Positions 1 through 7,970 of a stretch of DNA of 54,956 bases are shown piece after piece. The position numbers and the translations under genes were made by a program. Source of the DNA: JAVBOO01 sp031550435 (GTDB lineage Bacteria; Bacillota; Clostridia; Lachnospirales; WRAX01); assembly GCA_031550435.1 (NCBI GenBank), contig JAVBOO010000020.1:1-54956 (forward strand), given 5' to 3'. Under the pieces are notes generated by a model, which ran no database searches, had not been told where the DNA came from, and worked only from the letters and a program-made list of their open reading frames with translations. How positions within the stretch are numbered: the first letter of the stretch is position 1; each line of letters starts with the position of its first letter.

Positions 1-345
1 TCCGCCAGTTTGTGAACCACCTTCCACTCCTGACGTTCGTCTACTATCCCTGTTAAAAATACCAATATCTCTTCCACTCCGACACAACCTTTTTATTCAA
101 TTGTATCAGATTTGTTTTGTTTTTTCATGCGTTTGTCGTGAATTGCCGCCCACAATTCGATATTTTATAAGTTTAAGGAAATAATAACTAAATATGCGTT
201 TTAGTCTGCCACCACCACAGACAAAACTCGCAGTACAAACCGAAATTACCCATTATTAGCCCTGCGCCGCCGTTAGAAACCGTTATAAAAAAGCATAAAT
301 ATTCGCGCTCAAATCGGGCGAAAGGCTTACAGACATTGAAAACGC
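1..345. other. Left-edge non-coding stretch
   Basis: No open reading frame with a ribosome site or recognisable protein is visible on either strand. The stretch is AT-rich, with a short repeated phrase CTCTTCCACTCC-like near positions 17-80. It may be the tail or leader of a gene lying outside the window. Only the promoter just to its right can be interpreted. Confidence 0.4.
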
Positions 346-374
346 TTGATTTTTGAAAAGCCGTATGTTAGAAT
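346..374 (+). promoter_or_regulatory. Sigma-A-like promoter of the transhydrogenase alpha gene
   Basis: TTGATT (346-351) and TAGAAT (369-374) are separated by 17 bases, a good vegetative promoter layout. It lies 45 bases upstream of the ATG at 419. A promoter here means the in-frame TTG at 353 would lie between the -35 and -10 boxes, which supports the ATG at 419 as start. Confidence 0.5.
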
Positions 375-418
375 CATCACGATTTCAACCTGGGTACTTA
401 TATTTTGAGGTGACATTC

Positions 419-1600
419 ATGAGATTTGCCGGGATTACTTTCGGCGTTCCAAAAGAAATCATGCAAGGAGAACGCAGAATCGCCGCGATACCCGAAACAG
501 TCAAGAAAATGGTTCTGAACGGAGCAAAGGTCTTGATCGAAAAAGGCGCGGGCGAGGGCTCTTTTTTCTCTGATGAAAAATTTATTCAAGCCGGAGCGGA
601 AATTGTTGACAACGCTAAGGACGTTTACGGCAGGGCAACGGTTATATTGAAGGTTAAAGAACCGAGGTATAACATTGAGCTCGGCGTACACGAGGCTGAT
701 ATGCTCAAAAAAGGGCAGCTTTTAATCGCGTTTCTTCACCCCGCATCTCCGCAGAACCACGAACTCATAAGAAATATTGCAAAAACCGGAGCAACTTCCG
801 TAACGCTGGACGGCATCCCCCGGATGACAAGAACCGCCTGCATGGACCCTCTGATTTCCATGAGCACTGTTGCGGGCTACAAAAGTGTTATTTCTGCGGC
901 AGACAGACTGACAAAATTCCTCCCGATGCTGGGAACGGCCGTGGGAATGATAAAACCTTCGCATGTCGTAGTAATCGGTACGGGCGTAGCCGGACTTCAG
1001 GCTGTCGCGACCGCAAAGCGGCTCGGCTCGGTTGTCAGCTGCACGGATGTCAGGGCGGATGCTTGCGAACAGGCAAAATCTCTCGGAGCGCGCATACTTG
1101 ATCTTGAAATACCCGCAAGCGCCGCTCTGGGCGAAGGCGGAAACGCAAAGCGTTTGTCTGACGAATGGCTTACGCTGGAGCGCAAAAAAATTACCGATCT
1201 CGTCAAAACAGCCGACATTCTGATATTAAGCGCTCTGATACCCGGTAAAAAAGCCCCTGTACTCGTGACAGAAGATATGGTAAAATTGATGGGACCGGGT
1301 TCGATTATTGTTGATATTTCCGTTGACCAAGGCGGAAACTGCGCGCTGACCGAGCCTGAAAAAATCTGCGTTAAACACGGAATCATTATAGACGGAACAA
1401 GAAATATCCCTGCGACAATGCCGGCGAGCTCGACTTTCATGTTTTCTCACAATATTTACAATCTTGTTGAGTATCTTGCCGCAGAAGGCAGAATCAACGC
1501 CGATAAGAACGACCCGATAGTCAAATCCATACTGACCACGCACAACGGCGAGATTGTACATGCCGGAGCGAAAGAAGCTATGGCGCACAGCGGAGAATAA
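419..1600 (+). CDS. pntAA: NAD(P) transhydrogenase subunit alpha (PntAA-type), orphan
   Basis: The 393-residue protein matches the NAD(H)-binding domain I subunit of proton-translocating transhydrogenase. It starts GVPKEI..GERRIAAIP, has a Rossmann segment VVVIGTGVAGLQAVATAKRL near residues 185-205, then SALIPGKKAPVLVT and DISVDQGGNC. The tail resembles PntAA (IVKSILTTHNGEIVHAGA). Alanine dehydrogenase shares this fold but not the ALIPG or NCALTEP segments or this tail. The ATG at 419 follows GAGGTGA at 407-413. In the family, domain I works only with a membrane subunit (PntAB) and the NADP-binding PntB. Neither is downstream: the next gene is a cyclophilin 100 bases on. Partners could be elsewhere, or the protein could have another NAD-dependent role. 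Confidence 0.82.
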   Translation: MRFAGITFGVPKEIMQGERRIAAIPETVKKMVLNGAKVLIEKGAGEGSFFSDEKFIQAGAEIVDNAKDVYGRATVILKVKEPRYNIELGVHEADMLKKGQLLIAFLHPASPQNHELIRNIAKTGATSVTLDGIPRMTRTACMDPLISMSTVAGYKSVISAADRLTKFLPMLGTAVGMIKPSHVVVIGTGVAGLQAVATAKRLGSVVSCTDVRADACEQAKSLGARILDLEIPASAALGEGGNAKRLSDEWLTLERKKITDLVKTADILILSALIPGKKAPVLVTEDMVKLMGPGSIIVDISVDQGGNCALTEPEKICVKHGIIIDGTRNIPATMPASSTFMFSHNIYNLVEYLAAEGRINADKNDPIVKSILTTHNGEIVHAGAKEAMAHSGE

Positions 1601-1700
1601 CCGCATGAAACTCTGACACCCACAACCCGGAAACTAAAATCACCCGGTTTATATCACAAACGTCTCCGGATTCGCACTTACCAATACGACGGAGGTAATT

Positions 1701-2540
1701 ATGAAAAAACTGTTAATAACCCTGGCTGTAACCGCCTTGTCCGTATCGATGCTCTGCTCATGCTCAAGCAACGCGGGTAACTCACCCAACGGGACAACAA
1801 CACCGCCCGCTTCAGGCGCGACCGAGAGTATAACAACAACGGCGGGAAGGTCTGAAACCGATAAGTATTTAGTAAAAGAAGACAGCGAAATCGAACAGCT
1901 TAAAATGCCGCAGGTCGGTGAAGAAATAGCGGTAATAACAACAAATTTCGGCGTTATCAAAGTACGCTTCTTCCCTCAGTATGCACCGAAGGCAGTCGAG
2001 AATTTTATAACGCACGCAAAAGAAGGCTATTATGACGGCTTGATTTACCACAGAGTTATTTCCGGATTTATGATTCAAAGCGGAGACCCTCTCGGCACCG
2101 GAATGGGCGGCGAAAGCATTTGGGGCGAGCCGTTTGCGCGCGAAATTGTTCCCCAGCTCCACCATATCAGAGGAGCTCTTTCTATGGCAAAAACATCGGC
2201 AGATATCTCGCAGGGCAGTCAATTTTTTATTGTTGACGGTTCCGCGCCTACGAGCGACCAGGAAAAAGAGCTTGACTATTACTCCGAAAACCAGGACGAA
2301 GATGTCGAAGGCACGGATGGTTTAAAAATTAAGGACTATTTTCCGAACGAAATCATAAACATTTACAAGAATATGGGCGGAGCAATGCATTTGGATTACC
2401 AATACACGGTATTCGGACAAACATTTGAAGGAAACGACGTTGTTGCCGAGATCGCAAACGTCGAGAGAGATTCTTCCGACAAACCGCTTAAAGACGTTGT
2501 TATCGAAACGGTAAAAATCGTTACCTACGGAGGTCAATAG
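1701..2540 (+). CDS. Secreted cyclophilin-type peptidyl-prolyl isomerase, probable lipoprotein
   Basis: A 279-residue extracytoplasmic cyclophilin. The N-terminus has two lysines, a hydrophobic stretch and LCSC (residues 18-21), which resembles a lipobox with Cys21 as lipid anchor. A Ser/Thr/Pro-rich linker follows to about residue 50. The isomerase domain then shows ITTNFGVIKVRFF, YHRVISGFMIQSGD (with the catalytic Arg and the Phe and Gln of the active site) and GSQFFIV, ending in a YTVFG..FEG..VV segment. It has an acidic insert near residues 185-210. The family speeds cis-trans proline isomerisation of exported proteins. GGAGGT lies five bases before the ATG. The next gene begins six bases after the stop, so the two are probably co-transcribed. 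Confidence 0.88.
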   Translation: MKKLLITLAVTALSVSMLCSCSSNAGNSPNGTTTPPASGATESITTTAGRSETDKYLVKEDSEIEQLKMPQVGEEIAVITTNFGVIKVRFFPQYAPKAVENFITHAKEGYYDGLIYHRVISGFMIQSGDPLGTGMGGESIWGEPFAREIVPQLHHIRGALSMAKTSADISQGSQFFIVDGSAPTSDQEKELDYYSENQDEDVEGTDGLKIKDYFPNEIINIYKNMGGAMHLDYQYTVFGQTFEGNDVVAEIANVERDSSDKPLKDVVIETVKIVTYGGQ

Positions 2541-2545
2541 CATCA

Positions 2546-3754
2546 ATGCAAAAAATACTTAAATCGGCAGCGGCGATATTTACAGCCATGTTGATGGTTT
2601 TTAGCTGCACCTCGCTTTCCGTGCGAGCGGACGACGGAGTAAACGTAACTCTTAACAATATGCCGGCGACATTTGAGCAAAAACCGCGTATTATAAACGG
2701 CAGAACAATGGTCCCGCTTCGCTCGGCCTGCGGTGTGCTCGGAATAGAGCTGTACTGGGATGCTTCCTCAAACACGGCCTACCTGTCGAGCGGAGACATT
2801 AAGGCCAGCCACCGTTCGGGCACAACAAGTATAAATGTTAACGGCTCGGTGACAAGCTATGACACCGCCTCAAGGATAATCGCAGGCAGAATATTTATGC
2901 CTTTGAAAATGCTTGCCGATATGGTCGGAGCAAAGGCAGATTATGTAAAGGCCTCAAACACCGTTGCTCTGACTTACGACCTCGGCGGCTACTCTGTCAC
3001 GGTCGGTTCAAAAACTGTAACTACGGGCGACAATGTAACAAAAGTTAAATCTGCATTCGGAGAGCCTCAGCGGATTTCTCCGACAGCCTACGCCTACGAA
3101 TGGTACTCGTACGGTGCAGGAACCGATTCTTTTGTTCTGATCGGAATGCTTGACGGTCTTGTAAGAGCGTTTTATACGAACGCGAAAACATTTAGTTACA
3201 ACGGAAGCGTGAAATACGGAGATATGATTCCTGCGGATAAGTCGGACAAACTCACGTTTTTCACAGATAAGTTCAACGGAAACAAAGTATATGCCGTATA
3301 CGTTAATCAGTGCAAGTACGAGCCATCCGGCTATACATCCTCCTTTGCGGTAAAATCTGCCGGAGAAGAGCTGACTGTAGCCGATCTCACGAATACTTTC
3401 AGGTTTAATTACGGCGTTTCGGCCTGTGCTTACAGCAATGACGTGGCAAAGGTCGCAAAAAAACATTCGGCCGATATGGCTGATAACAACTACTTTGCTC
3501 ACAGCGACCTTAACGGCGGCACATCGCTTTCAAGGCTCAAGGCGGCAAACGTGTTCCTGAAGAGCTGCTCGGAAAATATTGCCGGCGGCAACATGAGTGC
3601 GGTTATGACCTTTGACCAATGGGTGAACACGGAAACCCACAGGCAGGCAATGCTTAAGCCCGAATTTACGCATATAGGCGTCGGGATAGCCTATAATTCG
3701 GCTTCGAATCTTAAGTATTACTATACTCAGTCTTTTATAAACGCCTCAAAGTAA
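2546..3754 (+). CDS. Secreted stalk-domain plus CAP-domain protein
   Basis: A 402-residue exported protein with a signal peptide (about residues 1-28, cleavage near VRA-DD). Residues about 35-140 form a copper-amine-oxidase N-terminal type stalk domain, with the two typical phrases INGRTMVPLRSACGVLG and IAGRIFMPLKMLADMVGA. Residues about 150-255 look like a CAP-associated domain (FGEPQRISPTAYAYEWYSY). The C-terminal part is a CAP/SCP-PR1 domain like YkwD: HSADMADNNYFAHSDLNG, a SENIAGG segment, WVNTETHRQAML and HIGVGIAY. CAP proteins are secreted and their biochemical role in bacteria is mostly unknown; the stalk domain often mediates surface display. It is the second gene of an operon with the cyclophilin, which could help fold it (inference). 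A strong terminator follows. Confidence 0.88.
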   Translation: MQKILKSAAAIFTAMLMVFSCTSLSVRADDGVNVTLNNMPATFEQKPRIINGRTMVPLRSACGVLGIELYWDASSNTAYLSSGDIKASHRSGTTSINVNGSVTSYDTASRIIAGRIFMPLKMLADMVGAKADYVKASNTVALTYDLGGYSVTVGSKTVTTGDNVTKVKSAFGEPQRISPTAYAYEWYSYGAGTDSFVLIGMLDGLVRAFYTNAKTFSYNGSVKYGDMIPADKSDKLTFFTDKFNGNKVYAVYVNQCKYEPSGYTSSFAVKSAGEELTVADLTNTFRFNYGVSACAYSNDVAKVAKKHSADMADNNYFAHSDLNGGTSLSRLKAANVFLKSCSENIAGGNMSAVMTFDQWVNTETHRQAMLKPEFTHIGVGIAYNSASNLKYYYTQSFINASK

Positions 3755-3808
3755 GGCATGTTGATAAATTGAAAAGCGGCTTTCGTGCTCAATTTTCAAC
3801 ACTTCCAA
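3755..3808 (+). repeat. Palindromic repeat family R2, short copy after a stop codon
   Basis: Directly after the stop of the CAP gene comes GGCATGTTGATAAATTG, and about 22 bases later CTCAATTTTCAACACTTCC. The ends are inverted, so they can pair. The same ends border the longer copy at 47095-47213, which likewise abuts a stop codon (pheT). Confidence 0.6.
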
Positions 3809-3818
3809 GCAGCAAAAC

Positions 3819-3855
3819 GCGGAGTCCTGTAGAACGGGCTCCGCATAATTTTTTT
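3819..3855 (+). terminator. Rho-independent terminator after the CAP gene
   Basis: A 9-bp stem (GCGGAGTCC at 3819-3827 with GGGCTCCGC at 3836-3844, one G-U pair) with an 8-base loop is followed by ATAATTTTTTT. It ends the cyclophilin-CAP operon. Confidence 0.88.
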
Positions 3856-3906
3856 ACCGGAGTAATAGCCTGCGTAATTTTGTCTCGCGGTTTCGGCTTT
3901 TTTATC

Positions 3907-3935
3907 TTGACACCGGTTTGAAACGCGTTTATAAT
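3907..3935 (+). promoter_or_regulatory. Consensus sigma-A promoter upstream of the SRP RNA
   Basis: TTGACA (3907-3912), exactly 17 bases, then TATAAT (3930-3935): a perfect consensus vegetative promoter. It probably drives the SRP RNA and perhaps dnaX. Transcription would start near 3942, about 195 bases before the mature SRP RNA 5' end, leaving an unexplained leader (3942-4135). Confidence 0.75.
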
Positions 3936-4135
3936 TGCCTTGTAATCAGTTCTATGTCAACTCGCCGTTAAATCATCATCCGTCATTAAGAAGAGTTGTG
4001 CGATACGCTTTTGCTGCCGGATTTTGCTTTTCATTAAACTAACCGGCCTCTTTACCTGAACCCAAGAGTGGTTCAACGGGGTTACGGCACCAACCGGCGC
4101 GTACCGGCTTGGCGTATATGATTTTGTTTTAAGTT

Positions 4136-4404
4136 TTCCGCACTAGCCGGGGATGTAGCGGATCCCTGTACCTGCAATCCGCTGTAGCAGGGGTGATGTC
4201 TCGCCGTAGGCTCCTTTTCTGTGGAGTCCGCCTCACGTAAGCGGCGTTGAAGGTTGAGTCTTGCGCAATAGGGCCCGTCGAACCGTGTCAGATCCGGAAG
4301 GAAGCAGCACTAAGGCGGTAACTTTATGTGCCGCAGGGGTGCTTGGCCCGAGCAGGCTGCGTGGGTACCGTCCGGAGATTAGTGTCGATGGCAGGCGTGC
4401 GGAT
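4136..4404 (+). ncRNA. ffs: Signal recognition particle RNA, large Gram-positive form
   Basis: The conserved helix-8 core is plain at 4285-4310: GTGTCAGATCCGGAAGGAAG followed by CAGCAC. It includes the GGAA tetraloop and the asymmetric loop bound by Ffh. TCCGCAC (4137-4143) pairs with GTGCGGA (4397-4403) and closes the molecule, giving about 269 nt, the size of the Alu-domain-containing scRNA of Bacillus and clostridia. SRP RNA with Ffh targets membrane and secreted proteins co-translationally. Position immediately before dnaX-ybaB is the classic Firmicute arrangement. Exact ends are inferred from the closing helix. Confidence 0.93.
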
Positions 4405-4417
4405 TTATAATAAAAAT

Positions 4418-4466
4418 AGGGCTGTATCCGGTTGCTTAGCTCCCGGTGCAGCCCTGTATAAGTTTA
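4418..4466 (+). terminator. Hairpin between SRP RNA and dnaX
   Basis: AGGGCTG (4418-4424) pairs with CAGCCCT (4449-4455), with an inner CCGG/CCGG helix. Only GTATAAGTTTA follows, so the T-tract is weak. It could be the SRP RNA 3' terminator, a partial terminator or a processing signal that allows dnaX read-through. Confidence 0.5.
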
Positions 4467-4493
4467 GAGCGCCACAATTTCACAGGAGCAGGC

Positions 4494-6146
4494 ATGTCAT
4501 ATTCCGCGCTGTACAGAAGAATGAGGCCACGGATATTTTCGGAAGTCCGGGGCCAGGATCATATTGTAAAAACTCTTGCCGGTCAAATCAAGTCCGGCAG
4601 GATTTCTCATGCCTATCTTTTCTGCGGAACAAGGGGCACGGGAAAAACGACGACTGCAAAGATTTTCGCCAAGGCTGTCAACTGCCTCAACCCTTCGGAC
4701 GGCGACCTCTGCGGTTGCTGCGATTTTTGCAGCCTTCCTCCGGAAGATTTGTCCGCAGTTGTTTTCGAAATAGACGCTGCCAGCAATAACGGCGTTGATA
4801 ATATACGCGACCTGAGAGAAGAGGTATACTACCTCCCTCCCTATGGGAAGTATAAGGTTTATATTATAGACGAGGTTCATATGCTCTCTGCCGGAGCTTT
4901 TAACGCGCTTTTGAAAACGCTAGAGGAGCCGCCGGAACATGTGATCTTTATACTCGCGACAACCGAACCGCAAAAAATACCCCAGACCGTGCATTCGAGA
5001 TGCCAGCGTTTTGATTTTCGCAGAATCTCCGTCAAAGAAATCGCTTCCACTCTCGGGGACTACATGAAAAAAGACAATTCTCTCGTAACAGGCTCCGCGC
5101 TGGGATACATCGCGAGAGTTGCGGATGGCTCGATGCGCGACGCGCTGAGCCTCCTGGACCGGTGTCTTTCTTTTTTCTCCGGAGAAGAGATAACCGAGCA
5201 AAAAGTACGCGAGGTTCTCGGGGCGACTGACAGCTCCGGACTTTTCGAACTCACGGATGCTTTGTATGCCAGAGACAGCGAGCGCTGTCTTGAGTTAATA
5301 GCCGCTGCCTCGTCTTCCGGCCGAGATTTGGCTTTTTTCGCGGAAGAGATGCTGAATCATTTCAGAAACTTGACTATAGCCGCTTCGGTTAATAATACAG
5401 CCGAGATTTTTGATGTCTCGGAAGATGAAATGTCTGATATTACTGCCCAAGCAAAAAGGACGGATATTTCCGCTCTTATGAACTATGTAGCAACTTTCTC
5501 CGATCTTGTTTCGAGAATGAAATATGCCGCAAATCACAGGATACTGCTGGAAATCGCTTGTATCCGGCTGTGTTTGACACTCGGGGCCGGCGCTCCCGTC
5601 GACCTGCTCGAGCGCGTTACCGCGCTTGAACAAAAAAGCGCAAACTATACGGCAGCCGACGAGCCGCAACCAAAGGCACGGGCGGCAAAAACTACCGTAA
5701 AAAACGATGTGCCGGCCGCGGATATAAAACCCGCTGACGCAACGCTTCTTCGAAATGCCGAAACCGTGAACACCCGCGAACCCGAGAAGGCCGAAGCCGA
5801 AAATCCCGTTGGAAAGTCTCCTGACGATTTGCGCAGGAGAATCGGCAATATTATCGCTAACTGGCAGGGTTTCGCAAAATCGTTTTCAAATATCAAGGTT
5901 CAGCTGTTCCTTAAAAAAACGGAACCGAAATACGTTGACGGAACTTTTAACATTATATGTGACGCTATCGGCATCCTTGATGTTATAAAACCGTACGAGC
6001 AGGAAATACAAAAAGCGCTCACAGAAAACGGAGCTTATGACATACCGATACGCTGCCTTTTGAGGCAGGAGTTTGAGAGCGGCGGAATAATCGGCTCGGT
6101 GAAAAACGATTTGAGCGATGTAAAAAAAGCATTTGACATTAAGTAG
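4494..6146 (+). CDS. dnaX: DNA polymerase III subunits gamma and tau
   Basis: The 550-residue clamp-loader ATPase of the replication holoenzyme. The N-terminus SYSALYRRMRPRIFSEVRGQ is typical. Walker A is GTRGTGKTTTAK, the zinc-binding cysteines are in the CLNPSDGDLCGCCDFC region, Walker B is VYIIDEVHMLS, and sensor 1 is ILATTEPQKIP. Domain III and a C-terminal tau-like region follow after a low-complexity Ala/Glu/Pro linker (about residues 385-455). The ATG at 4494 follows AGGAG at 4484-4488; an upstream in-frame ATG at 4446 lies inside the hairpin and lacks a ribosome site. Gene order SRP RNA-dnaX-ybaB matches Firmicutes, but the usual recR is not next. I saw no obvious frameshift signal, so separate gamma production cannot be judged. 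Confidence 0.95.
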   Translation: MSYSALYRRMRPRIFSEVRGQDHIVKTLAGQIKSGRISHAYLFCGTRGTGKTTTAKIFAKAVNCLNPSDGDLCGCCDFCSLPPEDLSAVVFEIDAASNNGVDNIRDLREEVYYLPPYGKYKVYIIDEVHMLSAGAFNALLKTLEEPPEHVIFILATTEPQKIPQTVHSRCQRFDFRRISVKEIASTLGDYMKKDNSLVTGSALGYIARVADGSMRDALSLLDRCLSFFSGEEITEQKVREVLGATDSSGLFELTDALYARDSERCLELIAAASSSGRDLAFFAEEMLNHFRNLTIAASVNNTAEIFDVSEDEMSDITAQAKRTDISALMNYVATFSDLVSRMKYAANHRILLEIACIRLCLTLGAGAPVDLLERVTALEQKSANYTAADEPQPKARAAKTTVKNDVPAADIKPADATLLRNAETVNTREPEKAEAENPVGKSPDDLRRRIGNIIANWQGFAKSFSNIKVQLFLKKTEPKYVDGTFNIICDAIGILDVIKPYEQEIQKALTENGAYDIPIRCLLRQEFESGGIIGSVKNDLSDVKKAFDIK

Positions 6147-6184
6147 CGCAGCAGCGCTCGCAATAATATTTAAGGAGGGCTGTT

Positions 6185-6526
6185 ATGCCTAAAGGATTCG
6201 GAGGGGGCTTCCCCGGAGGAAACATGAACAATCTTGTCAAACAAGCTCAGAAAATGCAGAAACAAATGCAGGAGAAGCAAGAAGAGATGGAGAGCAAAAC
6301 ACTTGATGTAACCGCCGGCGGCGGAGCGATCAAGATTACCATTAGCGGTAAAAAAGAAATCAAAGCCATTGTTATTGATAAGGACGTTGTGGATCCCGAC
6401 GATGTCGAAATGCTGCAAGACCTGCTGATGACCTCGGTGAACGAGGCTATAAGGCAAGTTGAAGAAATGACTGCTAACGAAATGTCGAAAATAACCGGCG
6501 GAATGGGAATACCCGGAATGTTTTAG
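6185..6526 (+). CDS. ybaB: YbaB/EbfC nucleoid-associated protein
   Basis: A 113-residue protein with the family hallmarks: a Gly-rich N-terminus, the helix NLVKQAQKMQKQMQEKQEEM, the strand LDVTAGGGAIKITISGKKEI, and a C-terminal helix ending in a Gly/Met-rich tail (GGMGIPGMF). YbaB dimers bind DNA with little specificity and coat the nucleoid. The gene lies 38 bases after dnaX with AAGGAGGG before the ATG, so it belongs to the dnaX operon. recR, the usual third gene, is absent here. Confidence 0.94.
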   Translation: MPKGFGGGFPGGNMNNLVKQAQKMQKQMQEKQEEMESKTLDVTAGGGAIKITISGKKEIKAIVIDKDVVDPDDVEMLQDLLMTSVNEAIRQVEEMTANEMSKITGGMGIPGMF

Positions 6527-6581
6527 CCAAACGGCAAAGCTTTCGCCGTCAGACCCTTTCATACCCACGGAGGTCGAACTT

Positions 6582-7826
6582 ATGGAACAAGGCAAGGAAA
6601 AGCTGTATGTAAAAATGTTTGGCTTTTTTGATGTTACCTACAAGGGAAAGTCCATATTCCCGGATTCGACAAGCAGTATAAAATCGATCGCCATACTCCG
6701 GTTTATGCTGTCTCAGAAAAACAAACTTTTTTTGGCGGAAACAATCGCCGAAAATGTTTGGCCCGAAAACGAATACCTTGACGAAAAAAAGGTAATTCGT
6801 ACATATATCCACAGACTTCGTCGAATCTTGGTTGCCGAAAACTCGTTCCGTAAGGATTTTTCCTCTTTGATACGTATACTTAACGTCAAAGGCAGCTATA
6901 TACTCGAAACCTCGGACGAGGTCGAGATGGACACAGAACTTTTTGAAACGCTTAAAACAAAAGTTGCCGAGACCGAACTGACCGAAAATCTGATGAATAT
7001 ATTTGAAGAATTGCTGGAGCTTTATACCGGCGAGTTCTTGGAAGAATGCAGGTTTGATCACTGGGTATTGATGCTGAGGAACTATTATCTTAGGCTTTTC
7101 TGTTCGACTGTTAACGCTATACTCGCAAAGCTTGAAACGAACTCGGCTTTTGCCGAAATTCTGGATATCTGTGAGCGTAGCTTTAAGGTATATGAGCTTG
7201 ATGAAGGAATAAGTATAGCGTTTATAAAAGCGCTTATAGATTTTGACCGTATCACGGACGCGTTGCAGCACTATAATTATATAACGACAAAGATGTATAA
7301 CGAGCTGTCTGTTACCCCGTCCGAAAAAATGCGTCTTGTCTACGCCGGAATCAAGGCAAAGAAAAAAGACGACGGTCATGAGGAAACAAATGTTTTGGAA
7401 GCCATAGACACAAACACGCTCATGATTATGATCGATGAAGCTGTCAGGCACCAACTGGCTCCTGAAAAAAACAAGTACTCCCTCGGCTATGTTAAAATTC
7501 TGCCGAACGAGCTGCAAAACATTCCCGAGTTTTTTACCGACAATTCTGCCGAAGAACAGCCTAAGGAAGAGCAAAACGAAAACATTTCCGAAGTTAAAAA
7601 ATCTCCGGTTCTGGAGAGCTTAAAGCAGGCCATAGAGTTTGCGCTTCGAAAAAACGATATGTACGTAATAACGGACGATTTATCCGCGCTTATACTTTTA
7701 TACGAAGCCGCCGAAAGCTCATACCCTATTATCGCGAACAGAATAAAGCAAAGTTTTTATTCGAGGCATGACGGGTTTGATTCAAAGCTGCACATACGGA
7801 TATACCCTTCGTTAAAAATAATGTAG
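6582..7826 (+). CDS. SARP/AfsR-type transcriptional regulator with BTAD domain
   Basis: A 414-residue protein. Residues about 8-105 form an OmpR-like winged helix (LYVKMFGFFDVTYKGKSI, then IAILRFMLSQKNKLF and VIRTYIHRLRRIL), the DNA-binding part of SARP regulators. Residues about 115-265 are helical TPR-like BTAD repeats (ELLELYTGEFLEECRFDHWV, DICERSFKVYELDEGISIAF). A Glu-rich linker precedes a C-terminal domain (about 275-414) whose order RKNDMYVITDDLSALILLYE..IANRIKQSF recalls a GGDEF fold that has lost its signature; this is inference. GGAGGTCG lies just before the ATG. It sits 55 bases after ybaB and may share its transcript. The regulated genes are unknown; the CapA-like gene downstream is one possibility. 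Confidence 0.75.
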   Translation: MEQGKEKLYVKMFGFFDVTYKGKSIFPDSTSSIKSIAILRFMLSQKNKLFLAETIAENVWPENEYLDEKKVIRTYIHRLRRILVAENSFRKDFSSLIRILNVKGSYILETSDEVEMDTELFETLKTKVAETELTENLMNIFEELLELYTGEFLEECRFDHWVLMLRNYYLRLFCSTVNAILAKLETNSAFAEILDICERSFKVYELDEGISIAFIKALIDFDRITDALQHYNYITTKMYNELSVTPSEKMRLVYAGIKAKKKDDGHEETNVLEAIDTNTLMIMIDEAVRHQLAPEKNKYSLGYVKILPNELQNIPEFFTDNSAEEQPKEEQNENISEVKKSPVLESLKQAIEFALRKNDMYVITDDLSALILLYEAAESSYPIIANRIKQSFYSRHDGFDSKLHIRIYPSLKIM

Positions 7827-7970
7827 GCTGTAAATATCTAGGCTCATTGTTTTAAAGCCGCATATAGGGTTATCGCGGCAGTAATTAACATTTCGCTGAA
7901 TTTGACACTGCATCCCTTCGGGCACAGAGCAGATATAAGGGTGATTACCGCAGGTTATCGGGGGAGCATC

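Noticed and set aside
419..1600. Alanine dehydrogenase
   Set aside because: The fold is shared, but the ALIPG, QGGNCALTEP and C-terminal segments fit the transhydrogenase alpha subunit.
4328..4789. 153-codon frame overlapping the SRP RNA and the start of dnaX
   Set aside because: It covers a conserved structural RNA and the N-terminus of dnaX in another frame.
6549..7574. Long minus-strand reading frame (341 codons) opposite the BTAD regulator
   Set aside because: It is antisense to a gene with recognisable domains and a good ribosome site; its translation is rich in Phe, Cys and Arg and matches no family.
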